DNA of 64,000 nucleotides from Chrysomallon squamiferum (Eukaryota > Mollusca > Gastropoda > Neomphalida > Peltospiridae): the NCBI GenBank assembly GCA_012295275.1, contig CM022669.1, positions 10,984,449 to 11,048,448 on the forward strand, written 5' to 3'. Below the pieces are notes generated by a model that saw nothing but the letters and a program-made list of their open reading frames with translations, was not told the origin of the DNA and did not search any database. Shown here in pieces: positions 37,368 through 61,043 of this stretch (position 1 is its first letter; the number at the start of each line of letters is the position of its first letter). A program made the position numbers and the translations under genes.

Positions 37368-38819
37368 TCGAACATAATATTTAAAACAAAATAAGCGAAA
37401 ATACATACAGAGAAGACAGGGTATGCCATGTATGAAGCAATAAATCTTCTCTCTCACGGACTACATGTTATACGTACAAAGACGTATTTGAACACTTTAA
37501 AATAATTCATATAAAACTCTGTGGAATGATCTTTTCCAGAATTTCCACTTTTTTCTGTCAGAGTCCTTTTGGGGAGCTGCCAGGTTTTGAAGTTAAGAGA
37601 AGCGAGAAAAAAAAAAAAAAAAAAAAAAAAAAGGCGCCATGACACATACAGAACATCTTTTAAACTCATTAGACATTCTTATTTCGTATTTAAAATCAAA
37701 ACACAATTTAAACAACAACAAGAAGAGGAAAAACATAATAATAACGTAATAATTATTATTCTAATTTTAAAGGTAAAATAAAAACAAAACGAAGCAATGT
37801 GTAAAATGTATGATGCAACTACAAGAGTCTGTTTTGTCTAGTCTTCCTTCATTCCTGTTAATATTCATTCACTCAATATCCGTTAATTTGTTATAATTCG
37901 GTAGTCGGTTCTCTCACTTAGGAGAGCAAAGACAACGCAGCCTTTCCATTCATTAAATAATAAAATAAAATAAAATAAAATAAAATAAAATATATAAAGA
38001 ATAATACAATTTGATTTTTAGGGCATAAATGAACTTGAGCATAATTATTGTTGAAAGGGCGCCAATGTTTAAGAATGTGTTCAAGGGAAATGATTGCTCT
38101 CTTGTTCGTAACCCTTGTAGCTATGCTACTGGCTGTGTTTAAGAACATTCTATGTATTTCGTACGATATCAAAATGTACTTCACAATATTTGTTTTCTCT
38201 CACGTTTAAATCATCAAACAGTTAATAAAATAAAATAAATATATTTTAAAATACTATTTTCCCTCCTTTCATTTGAAGCCTTAACAACAACAACAACAAC
38301 AGCAGCAGTAATAATAAAAACGACAATAACAAAAAAAAAAAACCGAAAGATTCAATCGATAAAAAGTTAACTTACCTTCACCATTATTAATACCAGGTCA
38401 TTATGACGTCATAAATGCTTGAATTGTAACGTCACCGATTCATTCCTGCATCAGTTATTATCCAAATTATTATTTATCATTTAATTTTCTTTCCTTATTT
38501 TTTTTTCTTCTGTTTAATACTTTGATATTCCATTACAATTTTTTATTTTTTTATTTTTTTTATTTTTTTTTATTTTTTTAAATTACATTAAAAAGAAAGC
38601 GTATTCTAAATATGGATTCTGCTTTTATTTATTTTCTTTCTTTCTTTCTTTTTTATTTTTTTAAATTAATTAATTAATTAATTAATTTATTTTTATTATT
38701 ATTATTATTTTATTTTTTATTATTAATATTTTTATTAATTTTTTTTTTTTTTTTTTTTGGTCATTTCATTTTTTATATCCTTGTAAGTACATTTACAATT
38801 TATTTCTTTAGGATTAATT

Positions 38820-38954
<135 letters not shown>

Positions 38955-39283
38955 AAATTAATGTCTCTCACATATCTTTCTCCATCTATCTATAATTTAT
39001 ATTTTAATTTAATTTTACAAATATACAAAAAAATAAAGAAATCCCCTCAGTAGACGCGTTTTTTTTTTTTCCTTAACGAATTTGCAAGCATTAATAATCT
39101 TTTCTCAGAAATATCGTCACTACTTGAAATATCTGTATTATAATAACAAAACAAAGGTTAAAATGACCACGAGTATTGGTAGTCCGTGCCACTTCACTAA
39201 CATACAACACAAACGTTATACGTAATTACTATTAAAAAACTGTACATTGTACTCCAGATTTTTATGCCGATAAGAATTAATGT

Positions 39284-39284
39284 C

Positions 39285-39320
<36 letters not shown>

Positions 39321-39702
39321 GTGTGTGTGTGTGAGTGTGTGTCGACACTGATAACCAGATACTAATCCACTTCAGACACGTGTCTATTAGAACCAATGGT
39401 ATCATACCTTTTCTCTCTACAGTTTCGGATATCTGAACTGCGTAATACTGCTTGAATGATTTGACTAACATACGATTTCCATTATTCGTTAACAATAGAT
39501 GACAATAGATTATAATCAGCTACATATTTTTGTATAATCCGTATTGAATATCAAATATTATATTACGTACTGTTATATATTATTTTCATACATTTTTCTT
39601 GGCAGAGGCCATTAACGTAATTATCAAAAACTATATTACTTTATATATCTCTCCAATGAATGTTATAGCCTAGACCTTTCTGCAATTTAGAAAACTGAAA
39701 TA

Positions 39703-39771
<69 letters not shown>

Positions 39772-40012
39772 GAGAGAGAGAGGGATTACTCGAGTTTAAT
39801 TTCGTCCTCGGACAGTTCGACTGTTAATGGCTTGAGAAACGTGTCAGGCATTAAGATGCAAGTGGTTATGCTAATCTGTCATGGTATAAGACTCAGCATT
39901 TTGGAAGTAATGCTCTGAGCGAATAACAGAACCACGGAACTTGTGTCTTTAGTATTCATTTTATTGTTGTTTATATATTTATTTAGTTAATATATTATGT
40001 ATGTATGTATGT

Positions 40013-40073
<61 letters not shown>
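39284..40073. repeat. cluster of three long (TG)n tracts
   Basis: TG runs at about 39284-39342, 39706-39769 and 40016-40073 lie within 0.8 kb, all with TG on the plus strand. Alternating purine-pyrimidine tracts of this kind can adopt Z-DNA. Confidence 0.9.
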
Positions 40074-40077
<4 letters not shown>

Positions 40078-41335
40078 TGTTTTCTTTGTTGTCGACAACG
40101 GATGGACATTAATTTCGAACGTTAATGTACAAGAGAAACAGCATCTGAAGAAATTACGGGCTATTCTTACTTTGTTAGCAGAAGATGATTTTCTAAATAT
40201 GCTTTCTCGCAGATAGGAAAAACAAGTCATAGCCCTTGAAGCAACAATGTGTTGATGTACTGGCTGGAATGCAAATGACCCATTGAGTGCACCGAGAAAA
40301 ATGTATCTAGTTACCTAATGCAATTTTCTAAAAATAATATTTACCTTTCGGTTCTGTTTAATTTTATAATAATAATAACAATATCCTTTCAGTTATTATA
40401 AATATGCTGACATTAACAAATAGAGTAGACATGAATATACGTAAATAATTGAAATTATTATTGCATATTTTTATCCTAAAATGATTTTACACCAGCAGAC
40501 GTCTGTGACCTTAGATTACCAGTCAAATACGCAAAGATACATTAAATTTTTTATGAATACACGTTCACTGACCCAAATAAACTGCATAACGCATTACGTC
40601 GTATACATAATGTGCAATTCGGATAACGCGGACTTCGGAACTTGACTGTGTTAGCCCAGTAAGGAATCATCAGCCTTGTAGTTAATATGCAGAATGAAGG
40701 ACAGAAGAATTATTGTGGATTCATTTTATTTTATAACGCACGATACTGTTGATCTCCGGTATAAACGTGAATATAACGACAGAAAATACTGTTTTAATTA
40801 ATGGTATACGTACACATGTACATTACAGCGACAGGAAAATACAGTTAACTTGTGGTATATACATGTATATACTGGAAAACACTGTTTGAATGGTTTAACA
40901 TAAACAGTATTTAATTTAAGCGAGATAAAAATGCTGACTGGAGCGGGAAGTGGCCCCAAAGAACCACGTATCAAGTCAAAACAGCGCGGGTGAAGTTATG
41001 TCTAACTTGTATGTTTAACTTGTATGTCTACTGCGAGACGAAACAAGACGCTCAGATTGTCAACTTTTCCCGCATACTGTTTATAGATTGAATTAAACTG
41101 CTTAATGTGATAATAGAAAACTCGAAAATTAAAAAATGTGTTTTGTGTATTATGTAAACAAGTGTGAACGAACGTTAGTACGTGTGAGTGTGAACAAACG
41201 CGCCGAGATGCACACATGCATGTAGTCGATTCTGGTTAATTAACAGATGCGTTTATTAGTGAAAAAAACAAAACAACAACAACTAACCTGTGAAAATTAC
41301 AAGAATATACTTCACTAAGTAGGGACTTGTTATCA

Positions 41336-44300
41336 TTTATTTTACAATCAAAAATGATATATGTTTAAATCATAAAAACTTAATTCAGTGGACTTAATTT
41401 TAAATACTATATAATTATATTTTATAAACCAGTATTGGTTTATTTACTTTAAAAAAAAATTACAAATACAAAAACGTTAGTTTAGTTATATCTGTCATTT
41501 TATTTAAGTAACACATGTTATGTCAAATAGCATAATTTTTGTTGTTGTTAATAAACGGTATTGTTATTGTCTACATGGATTCCTGTTACGCTGTTTACTA
41601 ATACAATTCATATGCTCTGCTGGTTTGAAAATCAAGACAATACTTTTTTTAAATACATTATGTACAGTATAAAAGATAAAACTATATATAATTAAGAATG
41701 AATTTTCTCTATAAACTTCTCAATTATTCAGAAAACATTTCTTCTACAAAACTTTTAATTAAACCATTTACTTTGCATTATTTTAACTTGATCATTTTAA
41801 TAACTGACATTGTACAAATTTATAAAAACTTCAAATTATTGTAACTTTTAAAATATTTCTCAAAATTAACAACCAGATTCATGACAGTTTCGTAACACAA
41901 CAACAACAACAACAAACACAAACAGAATCTTTACACATTCAAATTTATACAGTATAGTAATACCTTGGACTACATATCTACATGAAGAGGTCAGAGAGCA
42001 TTTATAAGTTACTACTGACATGAGTGTAAGCAGGTTAGAAATGTGTGTAAAGCATAAAGTAACAAATATTTCATGTATGATCCAAAATCACAAATAATAA
42101 TAAAAAAAAAAAAAAAACAACACTAAAAACATTTGTCTTGGAAATGCTTATGATACGCCATTCTCTAATAAAAATAAAACAAAAAGAAAAATCCTGTAGA
42201 AATACACAATTAAGAATAAATAAATAAAAAAATTCACTGAAGTGTGAAGTGTTATGAATAAAGAAACAAACACACTTTTTGATTATATACAAAATGGTAA
42301 TGCAGAATTTCTGAAACAAACCTATTTTAGGCCAAAAATAAGGAGAAGATCGTTTGTCTGAAAATTACTTCCATGAAAAAGAACATAAGAGATGGACAAT
42401 ATGTTTTAGAAAATAAATTTGTTCTTCTTTTAACTAAAATAATAATAAAAATGACAAAGTAGTTAACATGCAACTAATAAAAATGGTGCAAAATGAACTG
42501 ATTTCAGACCTCAATACTTGTTGGTCGGTTTAGTATCTTCTTTATTTAAAAGACGAATTTAACGTTTATTTAATGCAGTGCACCCCAACCAGTGAGTCCT
42601 TAAGCCAAGTTAAAATAAATCCAAGAGCCTGCAGCGTAATATGTTTAATTATTCATGATAAAGTTAACAAAGATAAACATCCAAAATTTTATAAAAAATA
42701 CTTCTTAGTGCATATTCTGTCACATGTATCTTTCAGCTGAGTGATATAACTGGGAAAATGATGTTATTTTTTTTATTATTAATGATGAGGCAGACCTTTC
42801 AAATACCTAGAGTCTGTGGGATAATTCATTTAAATAAATAGGTTGTTTGAAATAATGAATGTCCATTTTTCACTAAACTTGTCCTTACAAATGTTCCACT
42901 CACTTGTTTGACCTAAAAATGATTTGTGAGTGAATTCTGCATAGTGATTTACAACAACGAAATATTAAATAAATAAATAAAAATAGATTTGACTGAATAT
43001 TTAATATCGTCTCACTCTATGTTATTTATTATTTTATTATTTATGGTTTAAATTTACAGCTATTTGATAATAGAAACTTCTAACAAAAGACATTAACAAT
43101 TTGTAAACTATCTTTCAGGAACGTCCATTCAGGATTAAACTACACATATCACTGTCAACAATGTTTTTGTAAATTCCACTAAGACATACTTTGGTTTCCT
43201 ACTAAAATTAATATTAAGTTTACTACTTACGTACGTTTACTTTTTACTATATTATCTATTATAAACCAATTGCACTTAACGCCAAGGTTTTTAACAATAA
43301 TTATCATGGTAAAAATTACTCTGTTGTTCTGTGTATTATTCTACTGCACCATTAAAAGTAAGATGCCCTATTCAACACATTATTTTAAGAGGATCCATAA
43401 GAAAATATTTTCTGAAATGTAATATCTATATTATCTTTTACAGTCAGAACCAGATAGTGTTGTATTTTCTTCTCAGTTTCTGTCATCAACAGTAAGAAAT
43501 CAGATTTTAAAACTTTCCATTTCTCATGCACAAGTATTATTTTGGGTGAAATCACTCTGTGAAGCTTCCCTTGTAATGTGCTCCATGATAAGAAATACAT
43601 TTCTCTGTTTCATTGTTAGTATCCTCCAGTGTTCTTCATCTACATGGTTCTCTTTTAAACATCTAGAATAATATTCTCAAGCTACACAGTTTACCATTTA
43701 CATAAACATCAAGTCACAAGGTTCTTTTCTTTCTTCCAGTTTAATATTCTCCATATGTTGGTTCACATAATTGAATATCATACATTGAAATTCACTTATC
43801 CAGTCCAGAAGTCTTTATTTATTGTTGTTGTTGTTTTGTTCGTCTACTGGGTCACTTTTATTCAATATGAAGATAAAAATTGCAATTCCTTATTTCAGTC
43901 TAGTATCATCCATTTGTTGGTTTTACCACAATGTTTTTTTGAAGTCTCATATTTATTGTTTAACATTCAAATATTTTGTTACTCTTCAGTAAATGGCCAC
44001 AGAATTGCTGAGTCAAAAATAAATGTAGTGCTTTTGTTTTGATTGGTTTTGCTTTTTTTTTAATTTTCAGTTATAGAAATATTAAATGAGTTTACCACCA
44101 TTTTAGTAAGCTCTGAATTTCATAACACAAAAACCCCCAGAACATGGCAAGTTTTGTTAGAATACAGAAAAACGTCTGTGTGAAAGAAGTGAATATGTTT
44201 CAAGTTTCTCTCACACAACTCCACACTGTGTATGTGCCATTATCATGATTTTCTATTCCATATGCTTCTTCAAAAACATAAAAATTCTTGGAAAATTAGC

Positions 44301-44731
44301 TGCAGACAAAACGAATTACAAAAGACTAAGGTTTTGGTGGGGAAGTGGTTTCAGAAATAAATTCCCTGATTTTTAAAATTCTCTTTTTACAAAAAAAATT
44401 AATAAAAACACATATATATATATATAAATAATTTTTTTTTTTTTTTTTTTTTTGACATAATATTTCATAATCTCTTTACTTTTAAATCTTGATTATTTGA
44501 TAAACAAAATTAGCTTTGTCAAAATTTGAGATCTGCTGCTTCGACATAACAACAGCTTTGTATTAACCCATTATTTAAAAAATAAAAATAAAAAAAAAAA
44601 AAAAAAATAAAATAAAAATAAAGATGAAATAGAATGATATGCCTGCAGTCCAAGTATGTTTCAGTTATTTTGAAACTGGAAGCACATGATAACCTGGTTG
44701 TGGTTCTTTACCTTGTGAACGGTACTACACA
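41336..44731 (-). other. MAU2: possible MAU2 3' UTR
   Basis: No gene is seen between the MAU2 stop and about 41.3 kb. The stretch is AT-rich with few long microsatellites, which is compatible with a long 3' UTR. Minus-strand AATAAA hexamers at 41336-41341 and 41252-41257 are followed by GT-rich sequence. The end point is uncertain and the UTR may be much shorter. Confidence 0.25.
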
Positions 44732-56245
<11,514 letters not shown>

Positions 56246-56428
56246 CTTTAATCGTACTCGCTACTGTTTACAAAAGAAAAATATTTCCTGTTTTGTGAAG
56301 AAAATTAATTTTAATAATATCATATATAAGCATTTTAATTTTATTATATAATCACTAATATTTTGATCATGCATAATTTTCGGAATAAAATAAAATTTGT
56401 TGCAAAATTACTCCGTGAAAATTATGTA

Positions 56429-56437
56429 ACTTCCGGT
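56429..56437 (-). promoter_or_regulatory. ETS-family site in the MAU2 proximal promoter
   Basis: The minus strand carries ACCGGAAGT, a perfect ETS/GABPA consensus, about 185 bp upstream of the MAU2 ATG. This is the usual position for housekeeping promoters. No TATA box is obvious nearby. Confidence 0.4.
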
Positions 56438-57545
56438 TTGGTTGAATGTCGAATGATAAAGAACGGAGGTTAAACTTAATTGTTTTTGATATATATAAAA
56501 ATCTCAATTCGAGCACAAAATGTGAATGTCTGATATTTTTATGATTATAATAATAAACAAGACAATAGAATTATTGACTTTACAGGTATTAGGTTGCTTA
56601 AAAGAACAATAAGTGGAAATGTTTGCTAATTTTGATGATTATTTACATGACAAATAAATAACATTATAACCATTTCTTCAATTTTGTTACGGTGTTTTTC
56701 ATTTTTCTTGATTACGATCAGATTTTTATTTATTTATTTATTTAGTTTTGCTGCTGTTCCTTAATTTGAAAAGATTAGATATTAATTAATGAAATTAAAT
56801 GGCGTCATTTTCAATTAATATATATTATACTAATATACTATAGGTAAGTACTGGTGGATGTGTACATTATAATGGGGTAAATAACAATTACTGTCATATG
56901 TTTGACTAACAACGGTGCCACTGTAGTAATCTAATTTCCAGCGTTTCAGCAGTGAAATTAATATACAGCAAAATAATAATTCTGTAAGTAGTGAAAATAC
57001 TTCAAAACTCGGTTAGTACATAAATGCAACAAACGTACATATATAGACTTCGCTATACAAAGAACGTATTCGAAATAATGCCCATAGTATTTCAGAAGCT
57101 TTGTCCGTTCAAATATAATTTCTAATGTATGTTTTCCAAACATTCCAAAGCTGTATTCACCAGATTTTAATTTCCAGTTTATATCCAGTTTCTGTATAGT
57201 ATAGAGAAGAGATGTTTGTGTTCAATTATTCTCGTGCTGAGCTAAAATGTGATATCTCTCTAAATCGGTATAATTATATTGCTGTAGCTCATATAGTGTG
57301 GCTACAGATTAGTTTTTTTTCTACAAGATGCCTAATCCGACTTAAAAGACGTAAACATCTTTCGTTCTGTGTTACAATTTGGTTCTCGAAGAACGGAAAA
57401 TCGGCCTTTCAAAGACATCCTATCAAACGGAACGTCGTTCGTCAGACAACGATAGGATTATGAAAGTATATAATAATTTATGAACTCTGAGTATTGATAA
57501 ACGAACCTGGAATTTTTATCAGTAGATTAAACAATTAACATGTAT

Positions 57546-57580
<35 letters not shown>

Positions 57581-57922
57581 TTGTTTCTTTGTTAAATAAA
57601 ATATCATCAGTCTTTATACGACCTTTCTTTTGTTTTGAATATATGAATTCCTGTTAAACAAGAGTAGATATCGTGAATAATAAATCGTTCCATATGATAA
57701 AAATAAATAGAAATGTTTTATTTATTCCACTCTCCTCCATACTGTAAAATAAAAAAAAATATATTTTTGCTCTTATTTAATTCTCAGTTGAGAAGAAATT
57801 CTGACGGGAGGAATTAACATGATCAACAATATGTATAACCGACGATGTAAATGTTACGACGTGTATGTAACTTGTATAAAATTAATTATAATTATTTTGT
57901 GTCCTGTTTTAAGTCTAAAATT

Positions 57923-58173
57923 GTTAATTTAGTTATTCACCAAGATTACTATATAAATTTATCAACAAAAATAAAATAACAAATCATTTTAATGCAGGTT
58001 TGAATATTCAGCACCAAATAGAAAATATTTTAAAACAGAATTTTTGTTTCAGACATTTAATTTGATATTAAAAAATATTATTCATGTATAAATGTATAAT
58101 AATCAGGTTATTTTTTATTCCCCGTTTAGACTTTATTACCTGAATGTATTATAACTTGCTTCTTGGTTACTGC
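57923..58173 (-). repeat. inverted-repeat arm B, upstream of the epoxide hydrolase gene
   Basis: The partner of 51476-51720 in inverted orientation, about 6.2 kb away. The pair flanks MAU2 exons 1-7. High identity in non-coding DNA suggests either two recent insertions of one dispersed repeat or an inverted duplication. Confidence 0.85.
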
Positions 58174-58774
58174 CCAAAAAAAAAAAAAATCGCTGTTTTA
58201 ATATAAACTATTATAATTTATAATTTTATGCTGTCAGTTGGATTAAACTAATTTATTCTGATTTTTAATTTTTAATTTTAATTTTAATTTTAATCTTTTT
58301 TTCTTTTCTTTTTTAAATTAATTTTATTTATCATTTTTAATTTTAATTATCGTTTTTTCTCTTTTTTTTATTATTTACAGCAGGTGTACTGAGATAATGA
58401 AAATAAAATATAAACTGGATAAAAATAACAGTATTAAATAATATATTATGTGGTGACATGCTTGGTTACCCAATCGTTTCAATAAGCAGGCGACGCATTA
58501 TATTTCGTGGCTGTTACGCTGTATAGCGACAAATCCAGAGAGGTCATTCCGTTTTTTAAACTTATTCAGCTGTAGTTCAGAGCAGGATTAAAATAGTGTT
58601 TATATATTATAATAAGCAACCAAAATATTAAGCATTAGTTTCATTAATTCTACAAACTTATCAAGTTTTACAAAACTGATTTTCAAACCAGGTACCGTTT
58701 TAATTTCCGTAGACGGTCCGTTTCCAAGTTTTCATCCAATTTTTCACGTGACTTTCACTTTAAGAACAAAAATT

Positions 58775-60155
58775 ATGGCTTTGGCTGATCGCGTTAAAGC
58801 TTTAGTTATCTTTGTCGTTGGATGTTTTGTCTCTGTTTATGTGTTGTTTTTAATTGCAATATCCATTATAAAGAATCCAGTTTTAGTTTTTATTAAAAAG
58901 AAATACGATGAACCGCCAGATGTGTTGAACGATCCCGATCTGGGAACTCACTGTTACATTCATTTAGAGGTAAGTTTTAAAAACAAAATAAAATGAGTAA
59001 CTAATGGTTGTAATTTGAATTTTTTGCCATAGTAATAATTTCATAAGATCGTTCATTTAATTATTATAATATTTTAAACAATATTAAGTCAAAAATATCA
59101 ATTTAACTTACTAAAGTCAATTTAAATAGAAGAATTTGTTAATGCAGTAAGTTCAAATTGCAAAAAAAAAAAAATTATTCTGTATTTGCGAGCAAGTGAG
59201 GATCTGTGTTATAATAGTTACAGTAATAATGTTGAGATCAAGGATCATTTGAATGGACATTATATATAGCCAATCAGTTTTATTTAGTATGCGTGTGTGT
59301 GTGCGTGCGTGTGTTAATGTTGAACTTTTATTATTAACAGTTTGATTATAGATAATAATTATATATATATTTTGTGTGTGTGTGTGTTTTGTTAAAAAAT
59401 TAAATTTAAAAAATGAGAACAATTAAGAATTTATGGTATTGAAATACACACATACACACACATGCATAATAAAATATGTTTTGGGGCATAGATAAATATG
59501 TAACTAATCAAATATTTTATAAGTATCAGCCTTTATATAACTTTATCCAGTAGAAATTATAGGAACAGCATGTAGTCCTAATATAAGCACTTCATGGAAC
59601 TAGAAAATGATTCACCCCATCATCTTTATGTTTAAAATAATAATAATAATAATAATCTGTTGTATTATGACAAAAGAATATCTGCCTACCATAGTTATGG
59701 AAATAACTGAGTGTTAAAAAGTTTCAACACTATAAATATACCTCTTTTGGCCTTTAATCATTCTGCTTATAAATGTGTAATAATCCAGACATATTTTCTT
59801 GTTTATAAATTAGCAGTTATTCTATTAATGTTATTTTCTAAAGCATTTTGGATGCTGTTTCAGGAAGTGAAGATCCATTATGTTGCAAGCGGCAAAGAAA
59901 ATCGCCCTCTCATGTTGTTTGTTCATGGCTTTCCACACTTCTGGTACACATGGAAACATCAGATAAAAGAATTTCAAAAGGATTACAGGTTTTTAGTATT
60001 ATTATTATTATTAGTATTATTATTAGTAGTAGTAGTAGTAGTAGTAGTATTGGTAAAAGTAATAGTTGTAATAGTAGTATTATCACTTTATTATTAGTAG
60101 TAGTGGTAGTAGTAGCCGTAGAAGAATAATCAGTGATTAGTCTGTATACATATAC

Positions 60156-60189
<34 letters not shown>

Positions 60190-61009
60190 ATAGTAAAGGC
60201 ACAAGTTAAGTATTTGTAAACATTAATAATGCTTACAAGTTGTGTTACTTGATTTCACAGAATAATTAAACTTAACGTAGATAGCAAAAGAATAAAAGTA
60301 ATAGCAGTAGTAGAATAATTGATGTCATTGTTATGGTAGAGTAATTAAAATGTTTGGCAATAGATTTTGAAATAACAGAAGTGGTAGAATAATCCATGTT
60401 AGGAAATGAAGTACTTAATAGTACAGTAGTAGAAAAATAAAGTTATTAATGCACTATATGTGTCTGGGTATCTGTGTGTGTAAGCATGTACCGTTGTGTA
60501 TGTGTCAGTATATGTTTATATATATTTGTGTGTGGGCATGCATATGTTCTTTATAAACTGTTTTGTTTCTGCTGATTTCAGAGTTGTAGCAATAGATATG
60601 AGAGGTTATGGGGAATCAGACAAACCTTTAGGAGTCTGCAGTTACAGGAGAGACAAAGTTGCCAAAGACATAAAACAGCTTATACCAGCATTAGGTAGCT
60701 TCAGCATTTTATAAATTTCTTGATATTAAAATGTTTTTCTTACCCTCTTGTTCTCTGCCTAAAATAAATCTGTACAGAACATCAGAGATAATGAAATAAA
60801 ATTATGTGTATAATTTGCTTTTGAAAATCATTTAATGTTATAGGGTTGATAGTTAAAATAATATAGAGAGTGGAATTGGATGTTATGGCTGTTTAAATAA
60901 TAAAATCCAATAAATTAAGAATAAATAAGCTAATCTTGTTACATTTTATTTTATATTTCTATATTAAAATAAATTTGCTTTACAATACTAGAATAAAAAT
61001 TAAAAAACC

Positions 61010-61043
<34 letters not shown>

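Larger units (their letters stand above)
56249..58774. other. divergent intergenic segment between MAU2 and the epoxide hydrolase
   Basis: This 2.5 kb holds the MAU2 promoter at the left end, an (ATTT)n tract at about 57541-57582, and one arm of an inverted repeat (57923-58173). It ends with the hydrolase upstream region, which has a CACGTG E-box about 27 bp before the ATG (58745-58750). No further gene is seen. Whether the two genes share regulatory elements is unknown. Confidence 0.6.

Noticed and set aside
58748-58774. Upstream in-frame extension of the hydrolase first exon beginning at GTG
   Set aside because: GTG is not a usual animal start; the ATG at 58775 places the hydrophobic anchor near the N-terminus as in EPHX3/EPHX4.
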